Positions 1-12,211 are shown, counted from the first letter of the stretch. The stretch is DNA of 64,000 nt from Candidatus Ruthturnera sp. Tsphm01 (GCA_030142985.1 CP125320.1:67639-131638), one strand, 5' to 3'. The notes: generated from the sequence alone by a model not told the origin. Made by a program: numbers and translations.

Positions 1-150
1 ACAGTAAGGCAAGAGTGCTTGGATCTTCATTTATTTGACTCAGTTGAGTCAGCACAAGATGCAACCACACAATGGCTTTGGGTTTATAACAACGAGCGAC
101 CACATTTTGCACTAGGTGGCATTCCACCTAGGCAAAAGTTGGCTTCGTAA
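1..150 (+). CDS. IS3-family transposase (OrfB), C-terminal fragment
   Basis: An open frame enters from the left edge and ends at a TAA at 148-150, giving 49 residues. It carries the closing part of an IS3-type DDE integrase core: an ECLDLHLF motif followed by WLWVYNNERPH and then GGIPPRQKL. This is the usual C-terminus of OrfB transposases, in which the YN-ERPH segment follows the catalytic Glu. The catalytic D, D and E residues lie upstream of the window, so it cannot be judged whether the element is intact. Confidence 0.85.
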   Translation, partial: TVRQECLDLHLFDSVESAQDATTQWLWVYNNERPHFALGGIPPRQKLAS

Positions 151-201
151 GGATAGTAAAATAATGATTGGCTCTACGAAATTTAACAAACCCAATATCA
201 A

Positions 202-261
202 CTGTCAAGGGACGCTAACGCTCAAGCCCTTGACAGCTGACACTGGATTTGTTGGTATAAT
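202..261 (+). promoter_or_regulatory. Inverted repeat plus outward-facing promoter-like sequence in the IS end
   Basis: CTGTCAAGGG at 202-211 is a perfect inverted repeat of CCCTTGACAG at 227-236, forming a 10-bp stem with a 15-base loop. The right arm contains TTGACA (230-235). An extended -10, TGGTATAAT, follows at 253-261. The spacing of 20 is longer than the ideal 17, but the extended -10 may compensate. It points toward the truncated exporter and tgt, so it could drive them from within the element. This is inferred from motifs only. Confidence 0.4.
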
Positions 262-342
262 GGATCAGCCAATCAGGGCTAAAAATGACTGTAAACAGTC
301 GAGATTCTACTTAAAAGTTGTGTGGGGAATGGGGGTATTACA

Positions 343-2836
<2,494 letters not shown>

Positions 2837-2857
<21 letters not shown>

Positions 2858-4693
2858 TTGTTTGTCAAAATATACATCAAGCACTTGACGTGCAATTGGT
2901 GCTGCTTTTGAGCTGCCACTACCTGCATTTTCAACAATAATAGCGATGGCTATTTTTGGATTTTCAATAGGGGCAAAGCCAGTAAATAACGCATGGTCTC
3001 TTAATTTTTCATCAAGTTTTTCTGCAATATATTTCTCTTCAGCGTCAAGACCGAACACTTGTGCCGTTCCAGTTTTCCCAGCTAAGGTATAGGTTAAGCC
3101 CTTATTAAGTCTTCTAGCAGTGCCTTTAGGGCCGTAGACGGCTTGTTTCATGCCGTCAATCACATCTTCCCAATTTTGAATATTTTTAATTGGAATTTGT
3201 ATATGATGGCCTTTCTTAGATTCAATAATTATATTACCAGGCGCTTGTGTGTTTTTAAGTAGGGTTGGTTGAAATAAAAGCCCTTTATTAGCAAGGGCTG
3301 CTGTGGCAACTGCAAGTTGTAAAGGGCTAGAGGTTATAAACCCTTGACCAATGCCTGCAATTAAGGTTTCTCCGCGATACCAAGGCTCATTTCTATTAAT
3401 TTTTTTCCAAGCTTTAGAAGGTAGAATGCCAGCACCTTCTCCAGGGATGTCAATGCCAGTTTTTCGACCAAAATTAAACAAATCCAAACCATTATGTAAT
3501 TTGTCAATACCCATTCTATCCGCTAAATCATAGAAAAACACATCACAAGATTGAGCAATTGCGTTTTTAACATTCACGTGCCCATGTCCTGTTCTTTTCC
3601 AGTCGTTAAATTTGCGTTTAACATTAGGTAATTTGTAATAACCTGGGCAAAAAACTCTACTCTTGTTAGTAATAATACCTTTCTCTAATCCAGTTAAAGC
3701 CACCATAGGTTTAACCGTAGAGCCTGGTGGGTATAACCCTTGAATAGCACGGTTGAGTTGAGGGATGTTTGTTGATATTTGTAATTGGTTATAGTTAGCG
3801 TGTGATATACCATTAACAAACCAATTTGGATTATAGATAGGCGTGCTAACTAAGGTCAACACTTCGCCATTTCTAACATCTATAACCACAATTGAACCAC
3901 GCTTGCCTTTAAGTAGTGTTTCTGCTTTTTTTTGCATATCCAAATCAATACTTAGATATAGATTTTCACCAGCAATAGCAGGCTTGATAATTTGAGTATC
4001 AACAACCCTACCACTTACATTACGTTCGATTTGTTGTAAACCACTAGTACCATGCAATCGTGTTTCATATTGTTTTTCAATACCAGTTTTACCTACAAAC
4101 AAAGTCCCTAAATAGTTTTTCTTATCATAAAGAGCTTTGTCCTTTTTGGTCATTCTGGAGACGTAACCAATGGCATGGACAGAAGAGCCTTGATTAGGAT
4201 AAATTCGATGAAAATAATGCTCCACATCTACACCAATTAAAGCATTATTAGTTAAAATTTTTGCAACCTGAACCTCATCAAGATTGTATTTGATTGGAAT
4301 ATTATGAAATTTTTGATAACGTTTTGTATTTTTATGAAATTTTTTAATATCACTATCATTGATAAAACCAGATTGTTTGAGCTGTTGTAGTGTTTTGGCA
4401 ATATTTTTAATTTTTTCTGGTGTTAAAGTCAGTCGGAATGCCAGTTTGTTAGTGGCTAAAATACTACCATTTCGATCAAATATTTTCCCCCTATTAGGTG
4501 TTATGGGCAAGGTGCGCATTTGGTTTCCAAAGGCTTCTTCTAAATAGTACTCATGATTTATTATTTGTAAATTGTAAACTCTAATCACTAGTAAAGCAGT
4601 CAGAAAAAAAATAAAAACCAGCGCCAGTCTTAGCCTAGAAGAGAGTACTTTGTTTTCAAATTGGGTATTGCTAATGCTGTTTATGCTTTGCAT
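2837..4693 (-). CDS. mrdA: Penicillin-binding protein 2 (peptidoglycan D,D-transpeptidase)
   Basis: Class B PBP of the elongation complex, which cross-links peptidoglycan with RodA and MreBCD. Using the ATG at 4693 the protein has 618 residues: a short cytoplasmic tail, one membrane anchor (LRLALVFIFFLTALLVIRVY), a PBP dimerisation domain beginning near RTLPITPNRGKIFDRNG, and a transpeptidase domain. The catalytic motifs are STVK, SCD (the SxN-type motif) and KTGTAQ. A TTG 30 bases upstream also opens the frame but would extend the overlap with mreD. With ATG the overlap with mreD is 13 bases. It is the last gene of the mreB-mreC-mreD-mrdA operon. No rodA follows. Confidence 0.95.
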
Positions 4694-5148
4694 TTTGATA
4701 GTAAAAATCGAACAATTGGCCAAACCAATGCGCTCGTGAATGGGGCTAAAAATACGTAATAGTTAAGGATAAAATCTTGTGTTAATATAGAAGTTAATAA
4801 GATAAATACTAGATAAATACTACTAGATATAAACACATAAATTTGTTGTGTACTTAGGTTAGATACAAAGAATGATTGCTTAACATTGCTAATAAATAGA
4901 CTACTTAATATAAGTGCTAAGGCGTTTTGCCCTAAAATATCACCATGTAGAATATCAATAAGCACACCAAGAATGAGTGCAATAAAGAATTTAGCCTTAG
5001 TTGGAAAATACACTAACCAATAGATATAAAAAAGTAACAACCAAAATGCAGACACATTTAATAATATTTCATTTAAAGGTATTGCGCTTAAAATTAATGC
5101 AAAAAAAGTAATTTTAATTAGGAATATGTAAGGGCGTTGTGCGTTCAT
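4681..5148 (-). CDS. mreD: Rod shape-determining protein MreD
   Basis: A 155-residue integral membrane protein with about five hydrophobic segments and almost no soluble regions. The motif GVLIDILHGDILGQNAL is characteristic of MreD. It works with MreC in the inner membrane to position the elongation machinery. It lies two bases after mreC and overlaps the start of mrdA. Sequence conservation in this family is low, so the call rests on topology, the DILHG motif and gene order. Confidence 0.9.
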   Translation of the reverse strand: MNAQRPYIFLIKITFFALILSAIPLNEILLNVSAFWLLLFYIYWLVYFPTKAKFFIALILGVLIDILHGDILGQNALALILSSLFISNVKQSFFVSNLSTQQIYVFISSSIYLVFILLTSILTQDFILNYYVFLAPFTSALVWPIVRFLLSKCKA

Positions 5149-5150
5149 GA

Positions 5151-5945
5151 TTAGTCAGTCGCAATGATAACAAACTCTAACTGTTCTAGAGTTTGAGTGG
5201 GCTCTAATTGAATATATAAGAAGGGCTCATTTTGGTGTTTTTCTACGCGAATTACTGTTCCTAATGGGTATCCAGCTGGAAATTTTGAGCCGATAGCGCT
5301 ACTTAGAAACACATCACCCATTTTAACATCTAGATTGGGCTTAATAAATTCAACATTCAACAGGTGATTATTTTCAGCAACACCTTTGCTAATGCCACGA
5401 ATGCCACTGCGCTCATTTTTGATAGGCACGTGTTGTGTAGGGTCGCTAACCATTAATATGGTTGAATATAGTGGTGTTGTTTGCGATACTTGCCCAATGA
5501 TGCCTTTAGCACCTAGGGCGATTTGCCCAACCTTAATGCCACTACTACTACCTTTGTCAATAATAATTTGCTTTTTAAGCCTAGATTGACTGAGCGCACT
5601 TATTTTTGCCAAGGTAAATTTTTGTTGTTTAATGATATAACTTGAACCTAAAAGCGCTTGGAGTTTTTTATTCTCAAGCGCCAAAGCGTTGTAGGTTTGT
5701 AATTTAGCTTTAAGCTTTAATAATTCACGATGCAAATTATTATTATTATTGATTAATTGGTCTTTACTAGTGCCTTGCTCATTAATCCAAGTATAGAGTT
5801 GTGAAGGTAGATTAACCACCATGTAAATAGGTGATATTAAAGTTGCAATTGATTGCCTTAGATAATTAAGGTAGGAAAATTTATACTCAGAGAGCATCAG
5901 TAGTATAGCGACAATAACTGGGATAAAAAGCTTAAGAAACTTCAT
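5151..5945 (-). CDS. mreC: Rod shape-determining protein MreC
   Basis: A 264-residue bitopic protein. An N-terminal membrane anchor (FIPVIVAILLMLSEYKFSY) is followed by a coiled coil rich in Leu, Lys and Asn at about residues 60-100. A periplasmic beta-rich MreC core follows, with IIDKGSSSGIKVGQ and the VSDPTQHVPI segment. It bridges the MreB filament and periplasmic PBPs during lateral wall growth. It lies between mreB and mreD on the same strand with a two-base gap to mreD, consistent with one transcript. Length is slightly short for the family but complete. Confidence 0.95.
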   Translation of the reverse strand: MKFLKLFIPVIVAILLMLSEYKFSYLNYLRQSIATLISPIYMVVNLPSQLYTWINEQGTSKDQLINNNNNLHRELLKLKAKLQTYNALALENKKLQALLGSSYIIKQQKFTLAKISALSQSRLKKQIIIDKGSSSGIKVGQIALGAKGIIGQVSQTTPLYSTILMVSDPTQHVPIKNERSGIRGISKGVAENNHLLNVEFIKPNLDVKMGDVFLSSAIGSKFPAGYPLGTVIRVEKHQNEPFLYIQLEPTQTLEQLEFVIIATD

Positions 5946-5980
5946 GTTAATAACCCTGTAAATCGTTAATTAATGTTTAA

Positions 5981-7012
5981 CTACTCAGCAGTTAAAAACC
6001 CCATATTGTGTTTAGAAATCATATTAAGTGCAAGACCACCGCCACGAGCAACACAAGTAAGTGGATCGTCAGCAATGCGCACTGGTAGGTTGGTTTCTTG
6101 ATTAATAAGCTTGTCAAAACCATCTAAGAGCGCACCACCACCTGTCAGCACCAAGCCGTTTTCAGCAATATCAGAACTTAATTCTGGTGGTGTTTTCTCT
6201 AGTGCGGTTCTAATAGCGCCAACAATCATTTTAAGCGGTTCTTGTAAGGCCTGTAGAATTTCAGTATTGGTTATATTAAAACTCACTGGAATGCCTTTGG
6301 AAACATCACGCCCTCTAAATTGCATTTCTTTAATAGCATTTGATTTAAAGGCAGAGCCAACTTCTTCTTTAATTTTCTCAGCAGTAGAATAACCAATGAT
6401 AATGCCATGTTCACGGCGTACGAATTTGACAATCGTGTCATCAAATACATCACCACCTACGCGCAGTGAATCAGAATATACAATACCATTTAGTGACATG
6501 ATTGCAATTTCAGTTGTGCCACCACCAATATCAATAACCATAGCACCTGAAGCCTCTTCAATCGCCATACCTGCACCCAGTGCTGCTGCCATTGGTTCCT
6601 CGATTAAATAAACATCACGTGCACCCGCACCAACAGCACTTTCTTTAATAGCACGACGCTCAACTTGAGTTGCACCGCAAGGCACACAAATAAGCACCTT
6701 GGGGCTGGGTGAAAAAAATCCAGAATGCAAAACCTTACGAATAAAGTGCTGTAGCATTTTTTCAGTAATTTTAAAATCAGCAATAACACCATCTTTCATT
6801 GGTCTAATGGCTTCAATAGAGCCAGGCGTCCTGCCTAGCATATTTTTAGCATCTTGACCCACAGCAATGACAGTTGATTCTATTGCCCCTTTACCGTTAT
6901 GAATAGCAACCACTGACGGCTCATTAAGCACCACAGCACCATCCATATAAATCAGTGTATTAGCCGTACCTAAGTCAATAGAAAGACTTTGACCTTTTAA
7001 AAAATCAAACAT
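5981..7012 (-). CDS. mreB: Actin-like cell-shape protein MreB
   Basis: A 343-residue bacterial actin. The phosphate-1 motif [12 protein letters not shown], phosphate-2 [12 protein letters not shown] and adenosine motif [12 protein letters not shown] are all present in the expected order. It polymerises beneath the inner membrane and directs elongation through MreC, MreD and PBP2, encoded just downstream. It is the first gene of the shape operon, so the promoter should lie in the short region shared with the divergent fumarase gene. The cell is therefore expected to keep rod-type elongation. Confidence 0.98.
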   Translation of the reverse strand: MFDFLKGQSLSIDLGTANTLIYMDGAVVLNEPSVVAIHNGKGAIESTVIAVGQDAKNMLGRTPGSIEAIRPMKDGVIADFKITEKMLQHFIRKVLHSGFFSPSPKVLICVPCGATQVERRAIKESAVGAGARDVYLIEEPMAAALGAGMAIEEASGAMVIDIGGGTTEIAIMSLNGIVYSDSLRVGGDVFDDTIVKFVRREHGIIIGYSTAEKIKEEVGSAFKSNAIKEMQFRGRDVSKGIPVSFNITNTEILQALQEPLKMIVGAIRTALEKTPPELSSDIAENGLVLTGGGALLDGFDKLINQETNLPVRIADDPLTCVARGGGLALNMISKHNMGFLTAE

Positions 7013-7048
7013 AAAAATTCTCAGTTAAATATTCATAAAATAAAGAGA

Positions 7049-7054
7049 TATAAT
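7049..7054 (+). promoter_or_regulatory. Probable -10 box for fumarase
   Basis: A perfect TATAAT lies 49 bases before the fumarase ATG in the very AT-rich divergent region between mreB and the fumarase. No good -35 is visible at the proper distance, so the assignment is tentative. The mreB promoter must lie in the same 90 bases on the other strand. Confidence 0.4.
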
Positions 7055-7102
7055 ACTATAAATAATCAGTAAAAATTAAGCAATAATTAACATCTTATAA
7101 AT

Positions 7103-8593
7103 ATGGAAATTCAGCAAAAACATGTCATAGAAAGTATTTTTACTGCTTTGCAGTATATTTCTTATTATCATAGCCCTGATTTTATTCAAGCTATGACTAA
7201 TGCTTATGAAAAGGAAACCCACAAGGCTGCAAAAAATGCCATTACACAAATTCTTATTAATTCAAGAATGGCAGCCTTGGGCAAGCGTCCAATGTGCCAA
7301 GATACGGGCATTGTTAATGTGTTTGTTGAAGTAGGTATGGCGGTTACCTGGGTGGCTGATTTATCATTAGAAGATATGATTAACGAAGGGGTTCGTCAGG
7401 CATTCACTTATGCAGATAATCCTCTTAGAGCTTCGATTGTAAAAGACCCACTATTTACTAGGGTTAACACTAAAGACAATACACCAGCAGTTATTCACAT
7501 GAAGGTTGTTAAGGGTAATCAACTTAATTTTATTGTGGCGGCTAAAGGCTGTGGCTCTGAAAATAAGGCGAAGTTTAACATACTTGCACCAGATGATAAT
7601 ATCGTGGATTGGATATTAAAAACCATACCAACCATGGGTGCTGGCTGGTGTCCACCAGGTATGATTGGTATTGGTGTTGGTGGTACGGCTGAAAAAGCCA
7701 TGTTAATGGCAAAAGAGAGTCTGATGGAGCCAATTGATATTCAAGATATTGCACAAAAATCAAACCCAAGTAAACTTGAAAAATTGCGCCTTGAGTTGTT
7801 TGATAAAATTAATCATTTAGGTATTGGCGCGCAAGGTTTGGGTGGTTTAGTAACGGTACTAGATGTCAAAATTAAAGATTACCCAACTCACGCTGCCTCT
7901 CAAGCGGTGGCGATGATTCCTAATTGTGCAGCGACACGTCATTTACACTTTTCACTTGATGAGTCGGGTGTGGTGCAACTACCACAAGTGGATATGGATA
8001 GTTATCCGAAATTAGAGATGGATTATGCCCAATATAAGAAAATTGATTTAAACAATTTAACACGCAAACAAATGGCTCAGTGGCATATTGGTGATACCTT
8101 ATTATTAACAGGTACAATTATTACTGGGAGAGATGCAGCGCATAAACGCCTTAAGCAAATGCTTGATAATGGCAAAGGCTTGCCAGAAGGTGTAGATTTC
8201 AACAATAAATTTATTTATTATGTTGGTCCAGTGGACGCCGTTGGTGATGAAGTCATTGGTCCAGCAGGCCCTACCACTGCTACGCGTATGGATAAATTTA
8301 CTGATATGATGTTGGATAATACCAATATTTTAGGTATGATTGGTAAGGCAGAACGCGGTGAAGCTAGTACGCAAGCCATTAGAAAGCACAAGGCTACATA
8401 TCTTATTGCAGTGGGTGGTGCGGCTTATTTGATTTCTAAGTCTATTAAAAAAGCTAAAAAAATTGCCTTTAAAGAGATGGGCATGGAGGCAATTTACGAA
8501 TTTGAAGTTAAAGACATGCCAGTTACAGTTGCAGTTGATACTCAAGGTAATAATATTCATAGTATTTTTCAAGATATTCAAATAAACCACTAA
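7103..8593 (+). CDS. fumA: Fumarate hydratase, class I (Fe-S)
   Basis: Catalyses the interconversion of fumarate and malate in the TCA cycle. The 496-residue single-chain class I enzyme has the alpha-type domain first and the beta-type domain after it. Likely [4Fe-4S] ligands are the Cys residues in MCQDTGI, GCGSENK and CAATRH. The beta-type part contains TGRDAAHKR and GPTTATRM, the usual substrate-binding segments. It is oxygen-sensitive by family. The gene stands alone, divergent from mreB. The symbol is by family; fumB-type paralogues cannot be distinguished from sequence alone. Confidence 0.95.
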   Translation: MEIQQKHVIESIFTALQYISYYHSPDFIQAMTNAYEKETHKAAKNAITQILINSRMAALGKRPMCQDTGIVNVFVEVGMAVTWVADLSLEDMINEGVRQAFTYADNPLRASIVKDPLFTRVNTKDNTPAVIHMKVVKGNQLNFIVAAKGCGSENKAKFNILAPDDNIVDWILKTIPTMGAGWCPPGMIGIGVGGTAEKAMLMAKESLMEPIDIQDIAQKSNPSKLEKLRLELFDKINHLGIGAQGLGGLVTVLDVKIKDYPTHAASQAVAMIPNCAATRHLHFSLDESGVVQLPQVDMDSYPKLEMDYAQYKKIDLNNLTRKQMAQWHIGDTLLLTGTIITGRDAAHKRLKQMLDNGKGLPEGVDFNNKFIYYVGPVDAVGDEVIGPAGPTTATRMDKFTDMMLDNTNILGMIGKAERGEASTQAIRKHKATYLIAVGGAAYLISKSIKKAKKIAFKEMGMEAIYEFEVKDMPVTVAVDTQGNNIHSIFQDIQINH

Positions 8594-8668
8594 GTGTATT
8601 ACTAGAGTTTAAGTAGAACCATCTTTTTTTCGAGGTAACTCAAGCATTTTAAAAATATAGTCTTAGCG

Positions 8669-8674
8669 TATAAT
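8669..8674 (+). promoter_or_regulatory. -10 box of the RNase P RNA gene
   Basis: TATAAT ends seven bases before the first conserved base of the RNase P RNA (about 8681), which is the spacing expected between a -10 box and a transcription start. The -35 region is poor. Confidence 0.6.
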
Positions 8675-8680
8675 AATACC

Positions 8681-9020
8681 GAAGTTGGTCGGATGGTCGC
8701 TGGAGGTTAATTTTTCAGAGGAAAGTCCGGGCTCCATAGAGCAAAGTGCTAGTTAACAGCTAGGTATGGTGACATAACGGAAAGTGCTGCAGAGATTTAA
8801 ACCGCCTATTTTTAATAGGTAAGGGTGAGAAGGTGCGGTAAGAGCGCACCGCGCGATTGGTGACAACCGTGGCAAGGTAAACCCCACTTGGAGCAAGCTC
8901 AAATAGGCTGATGATGACGTTGTTCGCGGAGTTGGCGGGTAGAGTGCTAAAGCGTTTTGGCAACAAAACACGTAGATGAATGACCATCTATTACAGAACC
9001 CGGCTTATAGACCGACTTCT
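8681..9020 (+). ncRNA. rnpB: RNase P RNA component (bacterial type A)
   Basis: The catalytic RNA that trims tRNA 5' leaders. Diagnostic segments appear in order: GAAGTTGGTCGGATGGTCGC at the 5' end, the core GAGGAAAGTCCGGGCTCC near 8718-8735, a mid-region GGTAAACCCCACTTGGAGCA, and the 3' core ACAGAACCCGGCTTATAGAC ending near 9011. The 5' and 3' ends are complementary (GAAGTTGGTC with GACCGACTTC), closing helix P1. A T-rich run follows and may aid termination. Ends are accurate to a few bases. Small open frames on both strands here are spurious. Confidence 0.97.
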
Positions 9021-9088
9021 TTTTTCTTTCTACTGCATTGAATATCAAATAACACTCATAAAAACTTGTTTTGTTGTACAATTTGACC

Positions 9089-9310
9089 ATGAAAAGCAAT
9101 ATCCAATCAATATTAATAGTGATGTTGTTGAGCATATCGGCTAATGGGTATGCAGATAATACTATTGCACCTGAATATCCTTACTATCCACTATCTAGCA
9201 CTTGGGTTGAAGAAGATTATTTTACTCAGCAGGAAAAATACTGTGAGGTAGATTCAATCTATGGCAAACAACTCAAACAGACTTTGGGCAAGCAACAAAG
9301 TGATGATTAA
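9089..9310 (+). CDS. Small exported protein, unknown function
   Basis: A 73-residue frame from the ATG at 9089; an earlier TTG would add six residues. Residues 1-21 form a textbook Sec signal peptide (MKSNIQ, a hydrophobic ILIVMLLSIS core, then ANGYA with cleavage before DN). The mature part is about 50 residues, acidic and aromatic (PEYPYYPLSSTW), with a single Cys. It lies between rnpB and the convergent TRAP operon. No family is recognised. The signal peptide argues that it is real, but its short length leaves doubt. Confidence 0.55.
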   Translation: MKSNIQSILIVMLLSISANGYADNTIAPEYPYYPLSSTWVEEDYFTQQEKYCEVDSIYGKQLKQTLGKQQSDD

Positions 9311-9316
9311 TGGGTT

Positions 9317-10612
9317 TTAAAAATCAGCAAAACCATACCAAGTTGGAAACAGAATAAGACTCATTAAAACCATGATTTGGATGGCAATAAAAGGCATAAC
9401 ACCTTTGTAGATATCCATTGTTTGAATTGATTTAGGTGCAACACCTTTGAGATAGAATAAACTAAAACCAAAGGGTGGTGTGAGAAAGGAAGTTTGCAAG
9501 TTCATAGCAATTAAAATGGCAAACCAAGTCATGTCAATGCCTAGCGATTGGGCGATTGGGTAGAAGATGGGGACGATAATCAGTGAAATTTCTATAAAAT
9601 CGATAAAAAATCCAAGGATGAGGATGATGAGCATGGACAGTAGGATAAAACTCATTTCTTTGGCAGGAAGTTGCATAATAAGGGCTTCCATTAAGGTGTC
9701 GCCGCCGTTGTAAGTGAACACCATGGAAAAGGCGGTTGCGCCGATTAGAATGGCAAAGACCATTGAGGTGATTTTGATGGTTTCAATGCTAGTTTCACGT
9801 AGCATTGCCCAGTTTAGTCTTTTGTAGAAGATGGCTAATACCAAAGCGCCTACTGCACCAATTGAGGCGGATTCAGTGGGTGTGGCAATGCCAGAAAAAA
9901 TAGAGCCAAGCACAGCAATAATCAGGGATAAAGGCGGAAGAACTGCTTTGGCAACAAGTAAATATTGTGTGGATTTCTTTAAATTATGATTTTTACCTTT
10001 AAAGGCTGGGGCGGCTTGTTTGTCAAATTGGGCGATTATCAATACATATAAGATATAACCACCTACCAGTATTAAGGATGGCATTACTGCGCCTTTAAAT
10101 AAATCTCCCACAGGCACGCTAAGGACATCTGCCAGGATAATCAAAACAATTGAAGGAGGAATGATTTGTCCTAGTGTGCCTGAAGCGCAAATGACACCAC
10201 TGGCAAGGGTTTTTTTGTAATGATGTTTGAGCATTACGGGTAGTGAGATAACCCCCATTGCTACTACGCTTGCACCAACAACACCTGTAGAGGCGGCGAG
10301 TAATGAGCCAACTAGAATAGTAGAAACAGCAAGACCACCTCGTACATTGCCAAATAACTCGCCCATAGCTTCTAAGAGTTGCTCGGCAAGTTTAGTTTTT
10401 TGCAAGACAATACCCATGAAAATAAACAAAGGCACTGCCATTAAAATCGTATTTTGCATTACGCTCATAATGCGATAAGGCATAAAAGCAAATAAATCTA
10501 CGCCTTGGGTTAGCACGCCAAAAATAACTGCCACACCTGCAAAGGTAAATGCCACAGGAAAGCCAACCATTAGTAGCATCAAGGTGATTAAAAACATAAT
10601 AAGCCCTATCAT
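9317..10612 (-). CDS. dctM: TRAP transporter large permease (DctM)
   Basis: A 431-residue membrane protein with about twelve hydrophobic segments, forming the ion-coupled translocation subunit of a TRAP uptake system. Typical features include VPLFIFMGIVL near the N-terminus, GASVVAMGVISLPVML, the segment ASGTLGQIIPPSIVLIIL (a DctM hallmark) and PTESASIGAVGAL. Its start overlaps the DctQ stop by ATGA, and the binding protein gene lies upstream, giving the order dctP-dctQ-dctM. It probably takes up a carboxylate with sodium. Confidence 0.95.
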   Translation of the reverse strand: MIGLIMFLITLMLLMVGFPVAFTFAGVAVIFGVLTQGVDLFAFMPYRIMSVMQNTILMAVPLFIFMGIVLQKTKLAEQLLEAMGELFGNVRGGLAVSTILVGSLLAASTGVVGASVVAMGVISLPVMLKHHYKKTLASGVICASGTLGQIIPPSIVLIILADVLSVPVGDLFKGAVMPSLILVGGYILYVLIIAQFDKQAAPAFKGKNHNLKKSTQYLLVAKAVLPPLSLIIAVLGSIFSGIATPTESASIGAVGALVLAIFYKRLNWAMLRETSIETIKITSMVFAILIGATAFSMVFTYNGGDTLMEALIMQLPAKEMSFILLSMLIILILGFFIDFIEISLIIVPIFYPIAQSLGIDMTWFAILIAMNLQTSFLTPPFGFSLFYLKGVAPKSIQTMDIYKGVMPFIAIQIMVLMSLILFPTWYGFADF

Positions 10613-11085
10613 GATTTAAGCTTTTTAAGGTTGTTATGTGCGAAGATAAACCCAGATATAATTAGCAAAATAAAACTGAGCGGGATAATGCTTTTAATGA
10701 TAAAGCGATAAGGCAGACCACCAGGGTCGCCACTTTGTTCACTTAGTAAAAAGGCTTGATAGGAAAAATCTACGCTGTTATAAATAATTAAAATACTAAT
10801 GGGTAGGATAAATATAACAAAGCCAATAAGATTAATCCATACTTGTTTTCTAATACTAAGGCTGGCGTAGAAAATATCAACCCTAACATGGGCATCATTT
10901 TGTAATGTGTAAGAAATACCGAGTAAAAACATGGCTGAAAATAAGTGCCAGCCCATTTCTTGGATAGCGATTGATGAATTGTTAAAGGCGTATCTTAGAA
11001 CAACATCTGTAAAAATAGTGAAAATGGTCAATAAGAGAAGTCCAATGGTTAGATTTTCTAACCATTTTGTGTATTTGCCTACCAT
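10609..11085 (-). CDS. dctQ: TRAP transporter small permease (DctQ)
   Basis: A 158-residue protein with four predicted transmembrane helices, the standard DctQ topology. An N-terminal amphipathic segment precedes LTIGLLLLTIFTIFTDVVLRY, and conserved-looking SIAIQEMGWHLFSAMFLLGISY is followed by DAHVRVDI, a segment often seen in DctQ. It bridges the membrane subunit DctM and the binding protein. It is located between them with an ATGA overlap to dctM. Confidence 0.92.
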   Translation of the reverse strand: MVGKYTKWLENLTIGLLLLTIFTIFTDVVLRYAFNNSSIAIQEMGWHLFSAMFLLGISYTLQNDAHVRVDIFYASLSIRKQVWINLIGFVIFILPISILIIYNSVDFSYQAFLLSEQSGDPGGLPYRFIIKSIIPLSFILLIISGFIFAHNNLKKLKS

Positions 11086-11092
11086 GGTTAAT

Positions 11093-12196
11093 TTACTGCG
11101 TTTGAGAGTTTAAATAAGCCTGATCTGAAATTGCTGTCCAAGCACGCACCTTTTTTAAATAATTCTTTTGTGATTGAATGATTTCTTTGGACAGTGGGTT
11201 TTTGGCGGCTAATTCAACAAGGAGTTTTTTATTGGCAGCTCTGAGTTTGTTAAATACTGGTTTTGGAAAGGTTCTGATTTTAATATTAGGATAATCTTTT
11301 TTCATGATTGCCCAGTTTTTGGCACTTTCATTATTAGAGCGCACCAGCATATCATAAGCAGCCAATTTCATTGAAGTGATTAAGATGATTTGTAAGTCTT
11401 TAGGTAGTGTATTAAATTTTTTCAAATTAATTAAGAACTGCAGTTCAGCACCAGGCTCATGCCAGCCAGTGTAGTAATAAGGTGCAATTTTATGAAAACC
11501 CATTCTTAAGTCCAGCGAAGGACCTACCCATTCTAAAGCATCAATCGTACCACGATCTAGTGCAGTATACAACTCACCTGCTGGAATATTGGTAGGCTTA
11601 GCACCGACTTCTGCCATGATTTCGCCTGCAAATCCGGGAATACGCATTTTTAATCCTTGCAAGTCCTTAATTGAGTTAATTTCTTTTTGAAACCAGCCAC
11701 CCATTTGGTTGCCAGTATTGCCACCAATAATAGATTTTAACCCGTGTTTGGCGTAGACTTTGTCCATCAATTCTTGACCGCCACCATATTCAAACCAAGC
11801 ATGCTGCTCGTTTGCTGTCATACCAAAGGGCATTGAGGTGAAAAATAAAGTGTTGATGTCTTTGCCTTTCCAATAGTATGAGCCAGAATGTCCAAGGTCG
11901 TATTGCCCAGACTTGACCATGTCAAAAATACCAAATGGGGCTTTGTGTTTATTTTTAGAGTCAATTTTAATAATCAGGCGACCGTTTGACATATCAAATG
12001 CTAATTTAGCTGCTTTTTTAACCGCATCGCCAAAAATAGGGAAATTACTTGGCCAAGTTTCGGCTAACTTTAAGGTGTAGACTTTAAAGTTTTGTTGCTT
12101 GGTTTGTTTTTGCTTGTCATCACTAAACCAACCAGCCGTAGCGGCAACAAAAGTAGTTAACATTAATATGATGAGTATTTGAGTTATTTTTTTCAT
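11093..12196 (-). CDS. dctP: TRAP transporter substrate-binding protein (DctP/TakP type)
   Basis: A 367-residue periplasmic receptor with a Sec signal peptide (MKKITQILIILMLTTFVAATA). It contains the family's ligand-contact segments LKMRIPGFAGEIMAEVGAK (with the carboxylate-binding Arg) and ALDRGTIDALEWVGPSLDL, and the later YYYTGWHEPG. The WVGP and GWHEPG signatures resemble the TakP/mannitol-chloroaromatic subgroup, which includes 2-oxoacid and lactate binders. A small carboxylate is therefore likely, but the substrate cannot be fixed from sequence. It is the first gene of dctP-dctQ-dctM. Confidence 0.92.
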   Translation of the reverse strand: MKKITQILIILMLTTFVAATAGWFSDDKQKQTKQQNFKVYTLKLAETWPSNFPIFGDAVKKAAKLAFDMSNGRLIIKIDSKNKHKAPFGIFDMVKSGQYDLGHSGSYYWKGKDINTLFFTSMPFGMTANEQHAWFEYGGGQELMDKVYAKHGLKSIIGGNTGNQMGGWFQKEINSIKDLQGLKMRIPGFAGEIMAEVGAKPTNIPAGELYTALDRGTIDALEWVGPSLDLRMGFHKIAPYYYTGWHEPGAELQFLINLKKFNTLPKDLQIILITSMKLAAYDMLVRSNNESAKNWAIMKKDYPNIKIRTFPKPVFNKLRAANKKLLVELAAKNPLSKEIIQSQKNYLKKVRAWTAISDQAYLNSQTQ

Positions 12197-12211
12197 AATT
12201 ATGTAAAGGTC

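Larger units (their letters stand above)
1..342 (+). mobile_element. Right portion of an IS3-like insertion sequence
   Basis: The transposase fragment is followed by about 190 bases of non-coding DNA. Recognisable chromosomal coding sequence (the ABC exporter) begins immediately after the trinucleotide ACA near 342. IS3-family termini normally end in CA, and the stretch GTGTGGGGAATGGGGGTATT just before the junction looks like a terminal repeat. The left end and any target duplication are outside the window, so the exact boundary is inferred. Confidence 0.55.

Noticed and set aside
4694..4723. TTG start for mrdA, extending it by ten residues
   Set aside because: It has no ribosome site and lengthens the overlap with mreD. 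The ATG at 4693 fits the family N-terminus better.
8753..9135. Three minus-strand open frames of 60-75 codons
   Set aside because: They lie over the RNase P RNA gene and its 3' flank and have no recognisable protein features.
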